DNA of 64,000 nt from Streptomyces sp. NBC_00285 (GTDB lineage: Bacteria; Actinomycetota; Actinomycetes; Streptomycetales; Streptomycetaceae), in contig NZ_CP108055.1 in NCBI RefSeq assembly GCF_036174265.1, forward strand, positions 2,604,001 through 2,668,000, in the 5' to 3' direction. Each line of letters starts with the position of its first letter. Position 1 is the first letter of the stretch. The notes below the pieces were generated by a model. The model was not told the origin of the DNA and searched no databases. It was given only the letters and a program-made list of their open reading frames with translations. Shown piece by piece: positions 8,807 through 17,566 of the stretch. The translations under genes were made by a program, and so were the position numbers.

Positions 8807-9859
8807 TCAGTGAGACAGGGCGTCCAGAATCCGGTCGACATCGGTGACCGTGTTGTACAGATGGAATGAGGCGCGCAGGTTGCCGGCCCGGTTGGACACC
8901 TCGATGCCCGCCGCGCTCAACTCGGGCTGCCGCCCGCCGAGTCCGGGCACCGACACGATCGGCGAGCCGGGCGCGGGCAGGGGGGCGTGGCCGAGGTCGG
9001 CGAGTCCGGTGCGGAAACGGTCGGCGAGGGCGAGGTCGTGGGTGCGTACGGCGTCCACGCCCAGCTCCTCCAGGAGTTCGAGGGAGCGACGTGTTCCCGT
9101 GTAGGTGAACAGGGCGGGGCTGATGTCGAACCGCCGGGCGGAGTGGGCCAGTTCGGCGATGGGACCGTAGCAGCTGTCCCAAGGGACCTCCCCCGCGACC
9201 CATCCGGCGAGCACCGGCACCAGATCGCCGAAGTCCTCGGGCACGACGAGGAAGGCGGCGCCGTGCGGGCCCAGCAGCCACTTGAAGGTGGTGGAGACGG
9301 TGTAGTCGTAGGACTGCGCGTCCACCGGGAGCCATCCCGCGGCCTGCGAGAAGTCGACGTAGGTGCGGGCGCCGTGTTCCGTGGCCGCCGCGCGCAGGGC
9401 GGGCAGGTCGGCGATCCGGCCGTCGGCGGACTGGGCGGCGCTGACCGCGACGAGAGCGGTGCCGGGGCGGACGGAGTCGGCGAGCCGCTCCAGCGCAACC
9501 ATGCGGACCTTGAGGTCGCCGCGGGCGTGGAAGGGGTTCACGACGGAGGTGAAGTCGTCCTCGGCGGTGAGGACTTCGGCACCGGCGGGCAGCGACGCGG
9601 CGACCAGGCCCGAGTGGGTGGAGACAGAAGCCCCGGCCGCGACCCTCGTGACCGGGACACCGGCCAGCCGGGCGAACGCGGCACGGGACATCTCCACGTC
9701 TTCGAACAGCGGATCAAGCGGCCTGCCCTCGGCGCGGATCAGAGCGGCCCCCTGGAGGGCGGTCACGGTTCGGGCGGGGAGCAGGCCGCTGCTCGCGGTG
9801 TTGAGAAAGGTGTTCTTCGGGGCGAACTCGGCACGGACCAGGCTCTCGAAGGTCTCCAT
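8807..9859 (-). CDS. Class V aminotransferase / cysteine-desulfurase-like PLP enzyme
   Basis: Fold-type I PLP enzyme of 350 residues, counted from METFESL. K193 in TTFKWLLGPHG is the likely Schiff-base lysine, and YVDFSQAAGW (D169, Q172) provides the usual cofactor contacts. NTASSGLLP near residue 20 is the substrate-binding turn common to class V desulfurase/isopenicillin-N-epimerase-like proteins. An upstream in-frame start would add 12 residues (MDREVSRAHSGS); I prefer METF because family similarity begins there. It lacks an obvious active-site Cys loop, so a cysteine desulfurase role is uncertain; epimerase-like or lyase roles are equally possible. Confidence 0.8.
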   Translation of the reverse strand: METFESLVRAEFAPKNTFLNTASSGLLPARTVTALQGAALIRAEGRPLDPLFEDVEMSRAAFARLAGVPVTRVAAGASVSTHSGLVAASLPAGAEVLTAEDDFTSVVNPFHARGDLKVRMVALERLADSVRPGTALVAVSAAQSADGRIADLPALRAAATEHGARTYVDFSQAAGWLPVDAQSYDYTVSTTFKWLLGPHGAAFLVVPEDFGDLVPVLAGWVAGEVPWDSCYGPIAELAHSARRFDISPALFTYTGTRRSLELLEELGVDAVRTHDLALADRFRTGLADLGHAPLPAPGSPIVSVPGLGGRQPELSAAGIEVSNRAGNLRASFHLYNTVTDVDRILDALSH

Positions 9860-9957
9860 GGACCCACTGTGGGCCCGGGAGACCTCTCGGTCCATTGCGA
9901 TTCTCTACGTGGTTTCGCGAAGGAACGCTTATACGTCCGCGCCGACCTGCGCGTTTG

Positions 9958-10683
9958 TCAGTGCTGCTGCGGTACGGCGCACCCGTCGGGGCCGCAGGCC
10001 TCAGCGCCCGCGTCGCCCTGGTCGATCAGCTGCAGCGGGGAGCGGTTGCCCCAGGCCTGGGTGAGGGCCTGGGCGAAGACCTCGGCGGGCTGGGCGCCGG
10101 AGACGCCGTACTTGCGGTCCAGGACGAAGAAGGGGACGCCGTTCGCGCCGAGCTCCGCGGCCTCGCGCTCGTCAGCGCGGACGTCGTCGGCGTAGGCGGT
10201 GGGGTCGGCGAGGACCGTGCGGACCTCGCCGGCATCCAGGCCTGCCTCGACGGCGAGTTCCACGAGCCGTTCGTCGCCCTCGCTGAACAGGGACCTCTCC
10301 TCGGCGAAGTTGGCCCGGTAGAGGATCTGGATGAGCTCGTCCTGCCTGCCCTGCGCCTTCGCGAGGTGGAGGAGGCGGTGCAGGTCGAAGGTGTTGCCGT
10401 GGTCGCGGTCACGGGTGCGGTACGCGAGGCCCTCGGCGGCGGCCTGGGTTCCGAGGTTCTCCTCGCCGGCCTGGGCCTGGGCCTGGCTCATGCCGTACTT
10501 CTTGCTGAGCATGGCGAGGACGGGCTGGACGTCACTCCTGTCCCGGCCCGGGTCCAGCTCGAACGACCGGTGGACCACCTCGACACCGTCACGGTGCGGG
10601 AAGGCCTCCAGCGCCTTCTCGAAGCGGGCCTTGCCCACGTAGCACCAGGGGCAGGCGATGTCGCTCCAGATCTCGACGCGCAT
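9958..10683 (-). CDS. DsbA family oxidoreductase (FrnE-like)
   Basis: Cytoplasmic thioredoxin-fold protein of 241 residues with the redox motif C11-P-W-C14 in WSDIACPWCYVGK. The body matches the FrnE/2-hydroxychromene isomerase-like branch: FELDPGRDRSDVQPVLAMLS, then the DsbA-type cis-Pro region ANGVPFFVLDRKYGVSGAQP. No signal peptide is seen. The C-terminus carries Cys residues (ACGPDGCAVPQQH) that may bind metal or join disulfide exchange (inference). It is probably transcribed alone; FrnE-like proteins are linked to polyketide hydroxylation or thiol stress, but no such context is seen here. Confidence 0.9.
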   Translation of the reverse strand: MRVEIWSDIACPWCYVGKARFEKALEAFPHRDGVEVVHRSFELDPGRDRSDVQPVLAMLSKKYGMSQAQAQAGEENLGTQAAAEGLAYRTRDRDHGNTFDLHRLLHLAKAQGRQDELIQILYRANFAEERSLFSEGDERLVELAVEAGLDAGEVRTVLADPTAYADDVRADEREAAELGANGVPFFVLDRKYGVSGAQPAEVFAQALTQAWGNRSPLQLIDQGDAGAEACGPDGCAVPQQH

Positions 10684-10783
10684 GTCTTCGGCTCTCTCCA
10701 GGTCGGACGACTGCGGAGACTCCCTCCGCTCACTCGGTGAACATTCAAGCAGTGGCTCGCATTCCCGTAGCCCGGCGTGACGC

Positions 10784-11392
10784 TCAGCTTCCGTCTCTCA
10801 GGTCGTCCGGCCAGGCGGGCCTGAACTCGATGTGGTCGTACGTCACCACGCAGCCCTCCCCCATCGGCGACTGGGACATGAAGCCGACCAGGGCCGCGCC
10901 CGTCTCCTTCTCGTCGCCCAGGGTGAACAGGCGGACGAAGGTCCAGCGCTTGCCGTCCCGGGAGGCGTGGAAGGCGAAGGCGCGGCCGGTGCGGCTGATC
11001 CGGAGCCACACCGAACTGCCGTCCACGGTGAAGGAGTTGCAGTCGTCGGAGTGCCCCCGGGTGACGACCGTGCACACGGTCGGTACGTCCGGGGAGTTCT
11101 CCAGGCAGAGTTTCGCCCAGGCCCGCTCCCCGACGTGGACGTACAACACACCCGCGTCGAACGACCCGTTGAAGCCGACGGTGACGCGGGCTATCAGCTG
11201 GAAGTCCCCCTCGGGGGCGCCGAGCAGCCGTGGTGCGTCGGCGGCGGGATCGAGTCCCTCCCCGGTGGGCGGCACGAACCGGTCCTGCCGGGGGCCGGCC
11301 CAGCCGGAGAGCATCCCGTCCTCGTGGACCCAGTGCCCGTCGGGTCCGTAGGTGCGGAGAGAGAAGGGGAGTTCGGGAAGTTCGACGTCCAT
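10784..11392 (-). CDS. DUF1349 domain protein (concanavalin-like beta-sandwich)
   Basis: A 202-residue protein with the DUF1349 core: RFVPPTGEGLDPAADAPRLL, FQLIARVTVGFNGSFDAGVL, HVGERAWAKLCLE and the C-terminal GFMSQSPMGEGCVVTYDHIE. DUF1349 folds as a jelly-roll related to lectin and glycosidase accessory domains. No signal peptide is evident, so it is probably cytoplasmic. Function is unknown; a carbohydrate-binding or sugar-processing role is suggested by the fold and by the sugar-acid genes that follow. The 45 bp to the aldehyde dehydrogenase stop (same strand) would allow co-transcription. Confidence 0.8.
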   Translation of the reverse strand: MDVELPELPFSLRTYGPDGHWVHEDGMLSGWAGPRQDRFVPPTGEGLDPAADAPRLLGAPEGDFQLIARVTVGFNGSFDAGVLYVHVGERAWAKLCLENSPDVPTVCTVVTRGHSDDCNSFTVDGSSVWLRISRTGRAFAFHASRDGKRWTFVRLFTLGDEKETGAALVGFMSQSPMGEGCVVTYDHIEFRPAWPDDLRDGS

Positions 11393-11437
11393 CCTCAGAG
11401 TTTTCCAGCTCCCTCTCCGCGTGCGCGCGTCGGGTGC

Positions 11438-12997
11438 CTAGCGCTCGAGACGGTTGTTGAAGCGGCGGGGCAGCCCCAGCGGGTTGTCGTCCCTCAGCTC
11501 CGGCGGCAGCAGGGCCTCCGGCGTGTTCTGGTACGCCACCGGCCGCAGCCAGCGCTCGATCGCCGTACCGCCGACGGACGTCGACGTGGAGGTCGTCGCC
11601 GGGTACGGGCCGCCGTGCTGCTGGGCGGGGGCCACCGCAACGCCCGTCGGCCAGCCGTTGACCAGGACACGGCCTGCGAGGGGGGTCAGCTCCGCGAGGA
11701 TCTCGGCGCCCCGCCCCTTACCCGCGGCCTCCTGCGTCGACAGGTGGACCGTCGCGGTGAGGTTGCCCGGGAGGCGGGACAGCACGGCGCGTGCCTGGTC
11801 GTCGTCCTCGTAGCGGGCCACGACGGTCACCGGGCCGAAGCACTCCTCCAGGAGCAGGTCGTACGCCCCCTCGCTGGTCAGCTTCTCGGCCGCCACCGTG
11901 AGGAAGCCCGCGCTCACCGTGTGCTCGCCGCCCGCTCCGGGCGTCACCGGCGACTCGACGTCGGGCAGCTGCGCGCGCTCGGCGACCCCGGCGACGAAGT
12001 TGTCCCGCATGCGGTGGTCGAGGAGGACGCCCGCGTCGGTGTCGCTGACGGCGTCGGTCAGGGACTTCAGCAGGCCGTCGCCGGCCGCGCCCAGGGGCAC
12101 GAGGACCAGGCCCGGCTTGACGCAGAACTGGCCGACCCCGAGGGTCATGGAGCCCGCGAGTCCGGCGCCGATGGTGTCGGCCCGCTCGGCGGCGGCCTCC
12201 TCCGTGATCACGACGGGGTTCAGCGAGCCCAGCTCGCCGTGGAACGGGATCGGCACCGGCCGCGCGGCCGCCGCGTCGAACAGGGCACGGCCGCCCTTCA
12301 CCGAGCCGGTGAAACCGGCCGCGGCGACCAGCGGGTGCTTGATCAGCTCGATGCCGGCGTCGAGGCCGTGGACGAGGCCGACCACACCGGCGGGGATGCC
12401 GTGCTCGCCGGCGGCCCGCCGCAGTGCCGCGGCCACCAGCTCGGACAGCGCGGGGTGATCGGGGTGGGCCTTGACGACGACCGGGTTGCCCGCGGCCAGC
12501 GCGCTCGCGGTGTCACCGCCGGCCACGGAGAAGGCGAAGGGGAAGTTGGAGGCCGAGTAGACGGCGACGACGCCCAGCGGGATCTTGTAGCGGCGCAGGT
12601 CCGGGATCGGCGGGGTCGCGGTGTCGTCGGGGTGGTTGACGACGACACCGAGGAACTCGCCCTCGTCGACGATGTCCGCGAAGGCCCGCAGCTGGTAGCA
12701 GGTGCGGGCGAGCTCGCCGGTCAGCCGGACCGGCCCGAGGGCGGTCTCGGCGTCGGCGGCCTCGACCAGATGGTCCTTGGACTCTTCGAGCTTGGTGGCC
12801 GCGGTGCGCAGGAAGGCCGCGCGGACCGTGCGGTCGGCGAGGGACGCGCGCGTGTCGTGAGCGGCGCGGACGGCGGCGTCGACCTCCTGGGCTGTGGCCT
12901 CCACCGCAACCTGTTCGCGCTGCTTCCCGGTTCGGGGGTCGACACTCCAGACTGGTGCTGCTGCCACCGCAGGTCCCTCCACATGTATCCGGGTCAT
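11438..12997 (-). CDS. NADP-type aldehyde dehydrogenase, probable alpha-ketoglutarate semialdehyde dehydrogenase
   Basis: Cytoplasmic dehydrogenase of 519 residues. The general-base Glu is in FHGELGSLNPVVI, the nucleophilic Cys in GQFCVKPGLV, and the cofactor Asn region in FPFAFSVAGGDTASALAAGN. This FHGELGS/GQFC pattern and length belong to the alpha-ketoglutarate semialdehyde dehydrogenases that end the oxidative pentose and uronate pathways, giving 2-oxoglutarate. It is divergent from an IclR regulator, and the window also encodes KdgD (45812-46756) and an arabinonate-type dehydratase pair (38329-40973), both expected to produce its substrate. The substrate assignment is inferred from subfamily and context. 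Confidence 0.83.
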   Translation of the reverse strand: MTRIHVEGPAVAAAPVWSVDPRTGKQREQVAVEATAQEVDAAVRAAHDTRASLADRTVRAAFLRTAATKLEESKDHLVEAADAETALGPVRLTGELARTCYQLRAFADIVDEGEFLGVVVNHPDDTATPPIPDLRRYKIPLGVVAVYSASNFPFAFSVAGGDTASALAAGNPVVVKAHPDHPALSELVAAALRRAAGEHGIPAGVVGLVHGLDAGIELIKHPLVAAAGFTGSVKGGRALFDAAAARPVPIPFHGELGSLNPVVITEEAAAERADTIGAGLAGSMTLGVGQFCVKPGLVLVPLGAAGDGLLKSLTDAVSDTDAGVLLDHRMRDNFVAGVAERAQLPDVESPVTPGAGGEHTVSAGFLTVAAEKLTSEGAYDLLLEECFGPVTVVARYEDDDQARAVLSRLPGNLTATVHLSTQEAAGKGRGAEILAELTPLAGRVLVNGWPTGVAVAPAQQHGGPYPATTSTSTSVGGTAIERWLRPVAYQNTPEALLPPELRDDNPLGLPRRFNNRLER

Positions 12998-13008
12998 CCA
13001 CCAGGAAC

Positions 13009-13049
13009 GTTCGATATGCTGAACGCTGTCTCCGGTGGTGAATATGCTG
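13009..13049. promoter_or_regulatory. Candidate IclR operator between the dehydrogenase and regulator genes
   Basis: The 99-bp divergent region contains GTTCGATATGCTGAAC (13009-13024), with GTTC/GAAC inverted ends, and ATATGCTG repeated 28 bp apart (13014-13021 and 13042-13049). IclR regulators commonly bind short inverted or repeated sites next to their own gene. Binding is inferred from position. Confidence 0.5.
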
Positions 13050-13096
13050 CTGGAGACTATATCTCTGGTTCTCGTCCAACAAAGGGGTCAAGGGCG

Positions 13097-13870
13097 ATGT
13101 CGGCAGGCGAGACGGGCAGCGGGGCACAGGTCAAGTCCGCGGTACGGACGGTTGAACTGCTCGAATACTTCGCCGGGCGCCCCGGCATGCACTCTCTGGC
13201 GGCGGTCCAGGAGGCCGTCGGGTATCCCAAGTCCAGCCTCTACATGCTGCTGCGCACGCTGGTGGAGCTGGGCTGGGTGGAGACGGACGCGACGGGCACG
13301 CGGTACGGCATCGGGGTGCGGGCGCTGCTCGTCGGCACCTCGTACATCGACGGCGACGAGGTGGTCGCGGCGGCCCGGCCGACGCTGGACCGGCTGTCCG
13401 ACGACACCACCGAGACCATCCACCTCGCGCGGCTGGACGGCACCAACGTCGTCTATCTCGCCACCCGTCAGTCGCAGCACTACCTGCGGCCCTTCACCCG
13501 GGTCGGCCGCAGGCTCCCGGCGCACTCGACCTCCCTCGGCAAGGCGCTGCTGAGCACGTACTCCGACGAGCAGGTCCGCAAGATGCTGCCGGAGACCCTG
13601 CCCGCGCTCACCGAGCACACGATCACCGACCGGGAGAAGCTGATCGAGGAGCTGCACCAGATCCGGGAGCAGGGCTTCTCGGTGGACCGCGAGGAGAACA
13701 CCCTGGGGCTGCGCTGCTTCGGTGTGGCGATCCCCTACCGCACGCCCGCGCGGGACGCGATCAGCTGCTCGGTGCCGGTGGCGCGGCTGACCCCGGCCCA
13801 CGAACAGCTGGTCAAGGACGCGCTGTTCGACGCGCGGGACCGGCTGACACTGGCCACCCGTAGGCTCTGA
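13097..13870 (+). CDS. IclR family transcriptional regulator
   Basis: DNA-binding regulator of 257 residues. The N-terminal winged helix is seen in KSAVRTVELLEYFAGRPGMH and YPKSSLYMLLRTLVELGWVE; the C-terminal effector domain is recognisable by RPFTRVGRRLPAHSTSLGKA and GFSVDREENTLGLRCFGVAI. The ATG at 13097 was chosen because the IclR fold begins within 12 residues; the longer open frame upstream crosses the divergent gene and is not credible. Divergent arrangement with the aldehyde dehydrogenase suggests it controls that gene in response to a sugar acid or its breakdown product (inference). Three bases separate it from the following GNAT gene. Confidence 0.9.
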   Translation: MSAGETGSGAQVKSAVRTVELLEYFAGRPGMHSLAAVQEAVGYPKSSLYMLLRTLVELGWVETDATGTRYGIGVRALLVGTSYIDGDEVVAAARPTLDRLSDDTTETIHLARLDGTNVVYLATRQSQHYLRPFTRVGRRLPAHSTSLGKALLSTYSDEQVRKMLPETLPALTEHTITDREKLIEELHQIREQGFSVDREENTLGLRCFGVAIPYRTPARDAISCSVPVARLTPAHEQLVKDALFDARDRLTLATRRL

Positions 13871-13873
13871 GGC

Positions 13874-14344
13874 ATGCAGATCGCGCTTCGAGAGGTCCAC
13901 GACAGCGATCTGCCGGTCTTCTACCGGCAGATGAACGATCCCGAGTCCCTGCGGATGGCGGCCTTCACCCCGAAGGACCCGACCGACCGGGACGCGTTCG
14001 ACGCCCACTGGAAACGGATCCGGGCCTCCGACGCCGTGCACCGCACGGTTCTGGCGGACGGGGACGTGGTGGGCAGCGCGGCGGTGTACGGCGAGCCGGG
14101 CGAGCGCGAGGTCACCTACTGGATCGACCGCGCCTACTGGGGGCGGGGCATCGCCACGGCGGCTCTCGGGGAGCTGCTCGCCCAGGTGCCCGAGCGCCCG
14201 TTGTACGCCCGCGCGGCCACCGACAACGACGGCTCGCTGCGGGTCCTGCACAAGTGCGGGTTCCGGGTGACCGCCCGGGCCTCCGGGTACGCCAACGCGC
14301 GCGGCGCGGAGATCGACGAGTTCGTGCTCATGCTGGACGCCTGA
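13874..14344 (+). CDS. GNAT family N-acetyltransferase
   Basis: A 156-residue GNAT protein of the RimJ/RimL-like group: ALREVHDSDLPVFYRQMND at the N-terminus, the acetyl-CoA loop YWGRGIATAALGELL in the middle, and RAATDNDGSLRVLHKCGFRV, the conserved beta5-alpha4 region. Substrate is unknown. It starts 3 bases after the IclR stop, so it is very likely co-transcribed with the regulator, but a functional link to sugar-acid catabolism is not evident. Confidence 0.85.
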   Translation: MQIALREVHDSDLPVFYRQMNDPESLRMAAFTPKDPTDRDAFDAHWKRIRASDAVHRTVLADGDVVGSAAVYGEPGEREVTYWIDRAYWGRGIATAALGELLAQVPERPLYARAATDNDGSLRVLHKCGFRVTARASGYANARGAEIDEFVLMLDA

Positions 14345-14414
14345 CACCGGCCGTACAAGCAGCGGCGGATGAACGTCCGATGAGAAAAGCGGACGCATGG
14401 GAACGATTCGCTTC

Positions 14415-14457
14415 CGCCTGATCGTCCTGTCTGTGGGATGAACAAGACGATCAGGCG
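14415..14457 (+). promoter_or_regulatory. 12-bp inverted repeat enclosing the penicillin-binding protein start codon
   Basis: CGCCTGATCGTC (14415-14426) and GACGATCAGGCG (14446-14457) are perfect complements separated by 19 bases. The loop holds the ATG at 14438 and the weak CTGTGGG element before it. In RNA this would be a stable stem with the start codon in the loop. It could alternatively be a DNA operator. Confidence 0.6.
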
Positions 14458-15889
14458 CGCATCGGTCTTCGCGCTGCTCCTGGTGTTCGCTCTGCTGATC
14501 CGAGCGACCTGGGTGCAGTTCTACGAGGGCCAGGCACTCGCGGACGACAGCGACAACCGACGGAACGCGATCGAGACGTACTCCTCGCCGCTCGGGAACA
14601 TCATCGTGGCCGGAAAGGCGGTCACGGGGTCCGAGAGGACGACGGGCGGCGACCTCGCGTACAAGCGGACGTACACGAACGGCAAGCTGTACGCGGCGGT
14701 GACGGGCTATGCCTCGCAGGCGTACGCCCCGACCCAGTTGGAGGGCATCTACGCCGACCTCCTCAACGGCACGGACAGCCGGCTGAAGACCGTCATGGAC
14801 ACGGTCACCAACCAGCGGGCCGAGCCCGGTGATGTGGTCACCACGATCGACCCCGCCGTGCAGAAGGCGGCGTACGACGCGCTCGGCGACACGAAGGGCG
14901 CGGCCGTCGCGATCGACCCGGAGACCGGCAAGATCCTGGCGGTCGTGTCGACGCCGTCGTACGACCCGTCCTCGCTGACGGACGCCAACACCGCGGGCGG
15001 TGCCTGGAAGCAGCTCAACGCGGACTCCGACAAGCCGCTGACCAACCGCGCGCTGCGCCAGCCGCTGCCGCCGGGCTCGACGTTCAAGCTGGTGGTGGCG
15101 TCCGCCGCGCTGGAGGACGGCCTGTACTCCTCGGTGGACGAGAAGACAGACAGCCCGGACCCGTACACCCTGCCGGGCACGGTGACCCCGCTGGGCAACG
15201 AGAACTCCTCGGCACCCTGTGAGAACGCCTCGATCCGGGTCGCGCTCGAGTACTCCTGCAACACCGTCTTCGCGAAGATGGCCGTGGACCTCGGCCAGGA
15301 CAAGGTGAGGGCGATGGCCGAGAAGTTCGGCTTCAACGACGGCTCGCAGGACGTCCCGGTGCGGGCCTACGAGAGCGTCTACCCCTCCGGCATGGACAAG
15401 TCCTCGACGGCCCTGACCGGCATCGGCCAGTACGACGTCACGGCCACCCCGCTCCAGATGGCCATGGTCTCCGCGGCCCTGGCCAACGGCGGCAAGCTGG
15501 TCTCGCCGCACATGGTGTCGACGATCACCGACAGCGGCGGCGACGTCCTGAAGAACTACGACGACGAGGCGAGCACCCGGCAGGTCGTCAGCTCGCGGAC
15601 GGCGGAGCAGCTCCAGTCGGCGATGGAGTCCGTCATCCAGGACGGCACCGGCACCAACGCCAGGATCGACGGTGTCACGGTGGGCGGCAAGACGGGCACA
15701 GCCCAGCACGGCGAGAACAACAGCAAGACGCCGTACGCCTGGTTCACGTCCTACGGCAAGGCCGACGGCAAGGAGGTCGCCGTGGCGGTGGTGGTGGAGC
15801 AGTCGAACGCGGCCCGGTCCGAGGTGAGCGGTAACGGTCTGGCCGCCCCCGTGGCCAAGGCCATGATGGAGGCGGCCCTCAAGAACTGA
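14438..15889 (+). CDS. Penicillin-binding protein, class B transpeptidase (PbpA-like)
   Basis: Membrane-anchored peptidoglycan transpeptidase of 483 residues. One N-terminal membrane segment (residues 8-27) follows MNKTIRRA. The dimerisation region follows, then the transpeptidase domain with S214 in PGSTFKLVV (SxxK), S273-C-N275 (SxN) and K418-T-G420 in GGKTGTAQH. All three penicillin-interacting motifs are intact. Size and N-terminus match the Streptomyces PbpA/FtsI-like proteins that are usually paired with a RodA/FtsW gene; here no such partner is adjacent, so it is a solitary paralogue. The start codon lies in the loop of a perfect 12-bp inverted repeat. Confidence 0.92.
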   Translation: MNKTIRRASVFALLLVFALLIRATWVQFYEGQALADDSDNRRNAIETYSSPLGNIIVAGKAVTGSERTTGGDLAYKRTYTNGKLYAAVTGYASQAYAPTQLEGIYADLLNGTDSRLKTVMDTVTNQRAEPGDVVTTIDPAVQKAAYDALGDTKGAAVAIDPETGKILAVVSTPSYDPSSLTDANTAGGAWKQLNADSDKPLTNRALRQPLPPGSTFKLVVASAALEDGLYSSVDEKTDSPDPYTLPGTVTPLGNENSSAPCENASIRVALEYSCNTVFAKMAVDLGQDKVRAMAEKFGFNDGSQDVPVRAYESVYPSGMDKSSTALTGIGQYDVTATPLQMAMVSAALANGGKLVSPHMVSTITDSGGDVLKNYDDEASTRQVVSSRTAEQLQSAMESVIQDGTGTNARIDGVTVGGKTGTAQHGENNSKTPYAWFTSYGKADGKEVAVAVVVEQSNAARSEVSGNGLAAPVAKAMMEAALKN

Positions 15890-15902
15890 GCCCGTGCGGT
15901 GG

Positions 15903-17306
15903 TTACTTGGCCCCGAGCACCTGCTCGATGGGGTCGATCGCGAAGTACACGAGGAACAGCGCCGAGGTGGCCCACAGCAGCCAGTGGATCTCCTTGGCCT
16001 TGCCCAGCACCACCTTGATCACGACGTAGGCCAGGAACCCGGCCCCGATCCCGTTGGTGATCGAGTACGTGAACGGCATGACGGCGATGGTCAGGAACGC
16101 CGGGATCGCGATCTCGTACTTGTCCCAGTCGATGTGCTTGACCTGGGTCATCATCAGGAACCCGACGGCGACCAGGGCGGGCGCGGCGGCCTGCAGGGGC
16201 ACGATCGTGAGCAGCGGGGTCAAGAACAGCGCGAGCCCGAACATGCCGCCGGTGACCAGGTTCGAGAACCCCGTGCGTGAGCCCTCGCCCACGCCCGCCG
16301 CCGACTCGATGTAGGCCGTGGCGGAGGAGGCGGACGCCGCACCGCCGGCGACCGCGGCCGCACCGTCGATCAGCAGCACCCGGCCGAGGTTGGGTACCTT
16401 CCCCTCCTCGTCCAGCAGCCCCGCCTCAGCGCTGATGCCGACGACGGTCCCCATGGTGTCGAAGAAGTCGGACAGGATCAGCGTGAAGATCAGCAGGACG
16501 ACGGTGACCACACCGACACCGGACGCACCGAACGCCCCGAACAGGCTGAAGTGGCCGAGCAGTCCGAAGTCGGGGGTGTCGACGATCTTGTCGGGCCACG
16601 CCGGGGTGGTCAGCCCCCAGGCCTTGACGTCGGCGATCGAGTTGATGATCATCGCGAGGACCGTCATGGTCACGATGCTGATCAGGATCGCGCCCTTGAC
16701 CTTGCGGGCGAGCAGCCCGATCGTCAGCAGCACCCCGAGGCAGAACACGAGGATCGGCCACCCGGTGAGCGCCCCGGTACCGCCCAGCTGAACCGGCACG
16801 GTGGTGTTCGCGGCGTCGGGGATGCGGCTCACGAATCCCGCGTCCACGAAGCCGATGAACGCGATGAACAGGCCGATCCCGACGCTGATGGCCTGCTTGA
16901 GCGGTTGCGGGATGGCGTGCATGACGGCCTCGCGCAGTCCGGTCACCACCAGCACGCAGATGAGCAGGCCTTCGAGGACGACCAGCCCCATCGCGTCGTC
17001 CCAGCTCATCAGCGGGGCGATCTGGAAGGCGACGACCGCGTTCAGCCCGAGCCCGGCGGCCAGAGCGAGCGGCAGGTTGCCCCCGACGCCCATGATGATC
17101 GTCATCACCGCGGCCACGAGCGCCGTCGCGGTGGTCAACTGAACCGCATCCAACTGGTGTCCGAACTTGTCCTTGGCGCTGCCGAGAATGATCGGATTCA
17201 GGACAAGGATGTAAGCCATCGTGAAGAACGTGGCGAAGCCGCCGCGTATCTCACGGGCGAAGGTGGACCCCCGCTCGGAGATCCTGAAGTACTGGTCGAC
17301 GGACAT
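15903..17306 (-). CDS. NCS2 family purine permease (AzgA/PbuG-like)
   Basis: Inner-membrane transporter of 467 residues with about 12-14 hydrophobic segments. Family motifs include GGFATFFTMAYILVLNPIIL near the N-terminus, AGLGLNAVVAF, and SSATAYIESAAGVGEGSRTG in the middle, typical of the AzgA-like branch that moves adenine, guanine or hypoxanthine with protons. The C-terminus is amphipathic. It converges with the penicillin-binding protein gene with 13 bases between them, and stands alone. No purine riboswitch was recognised upstream. Confidence 0.92.
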   Translation of the reverse strand: MSVDQYFRISERGSTFAREIRGGFATFFTMAYILVLNPIILGSAKDKFGHQLDAVQLTTATALVAAVMTIIMGVGGNLPLALAAGLGLNAVVAFQIAPLMSWDDAMGLVVLEGLLICVLVVTGLREAVMHAIPQPLKQAISVGIGLFIAFIGFVDAGFVSRIPDAANTTVPVQLGGTGALTGWPILVFCLGVLLTIGLLARKVKGAILISIVTMTVLAMIINSIADVKAWGLTTPAWPDKIVDTPDFGLLGHFSLFGAFGASGVGVVTVVLLIFTLILSDFFDTMGTVVGISAEAGLLDEEGKVPNLGRVLLIDGAAAVAGGAASASSATAYIESAAGVGEGSRTGFSNLVTGGMFGLALFLTPLLTIVPLQAAAPALVAVGFLMMTQVKHIDWDKYEIAIPAFLTIAVMPFTYSITNGIGAGFLAYVVIKVVLGKAKEIHWLLWATSALFLVYFAIDPIEQVLGAK

Positions 17307-17527
17307 GTTTCCTGCTCCTCGATGCCTGAATGAACGTGTGCGGATGCTGGCTGGATTGTTCCCGCGCCGAACCCGTTTCAGGTTTTCTCCGTGTTACGGA
17401 ATCGGACTCGGCGCACCATAGAGGCGTTCCCGAACGGTCAGACAGCGTTCGAAGACCCGTACGAGAACCTGCACGGGATCACTGCTACGCTTCCCGATCT
17501 CGCCCTGGCGTGCCCGGAATAGCCACA

Positions 17528-17543
17528 TGTCATACACATGACA
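17528..17543 (+). promoter_or_regulatory. Perfect palindrome upstream of the ECF sigma factor
   Basis: TGTCAT-ACAC-ATGACA is a perfect 6-bp inverted repeat located 24 bases before the GTG start and just upstream of the ribosome-binding site GAGGAGAGG (17552-17560). The spacing suits an operator overlapping the transcription start. The binding protein is not known. Confidence 0.5.
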
Positions 17544-17566
17544 CACATAGTGAGGAGAGGTAGCCC

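Noticed and set aside
10832..13096. Long plus-strand extension upstream of the IclR gene
   Set aside because: It runs antisense through the DUF1349 and aldehyde dehydrogenase genes and has no family features; the IclR protein begins at 13097.
13088..15709. 873-codon open frame on the minus strand
   Set aside because: It lies antisense to the IclR, GNAT and penicillin-binding protein genes, whose protein families are clear. Long antisense frames are normal in high-GC DNA.
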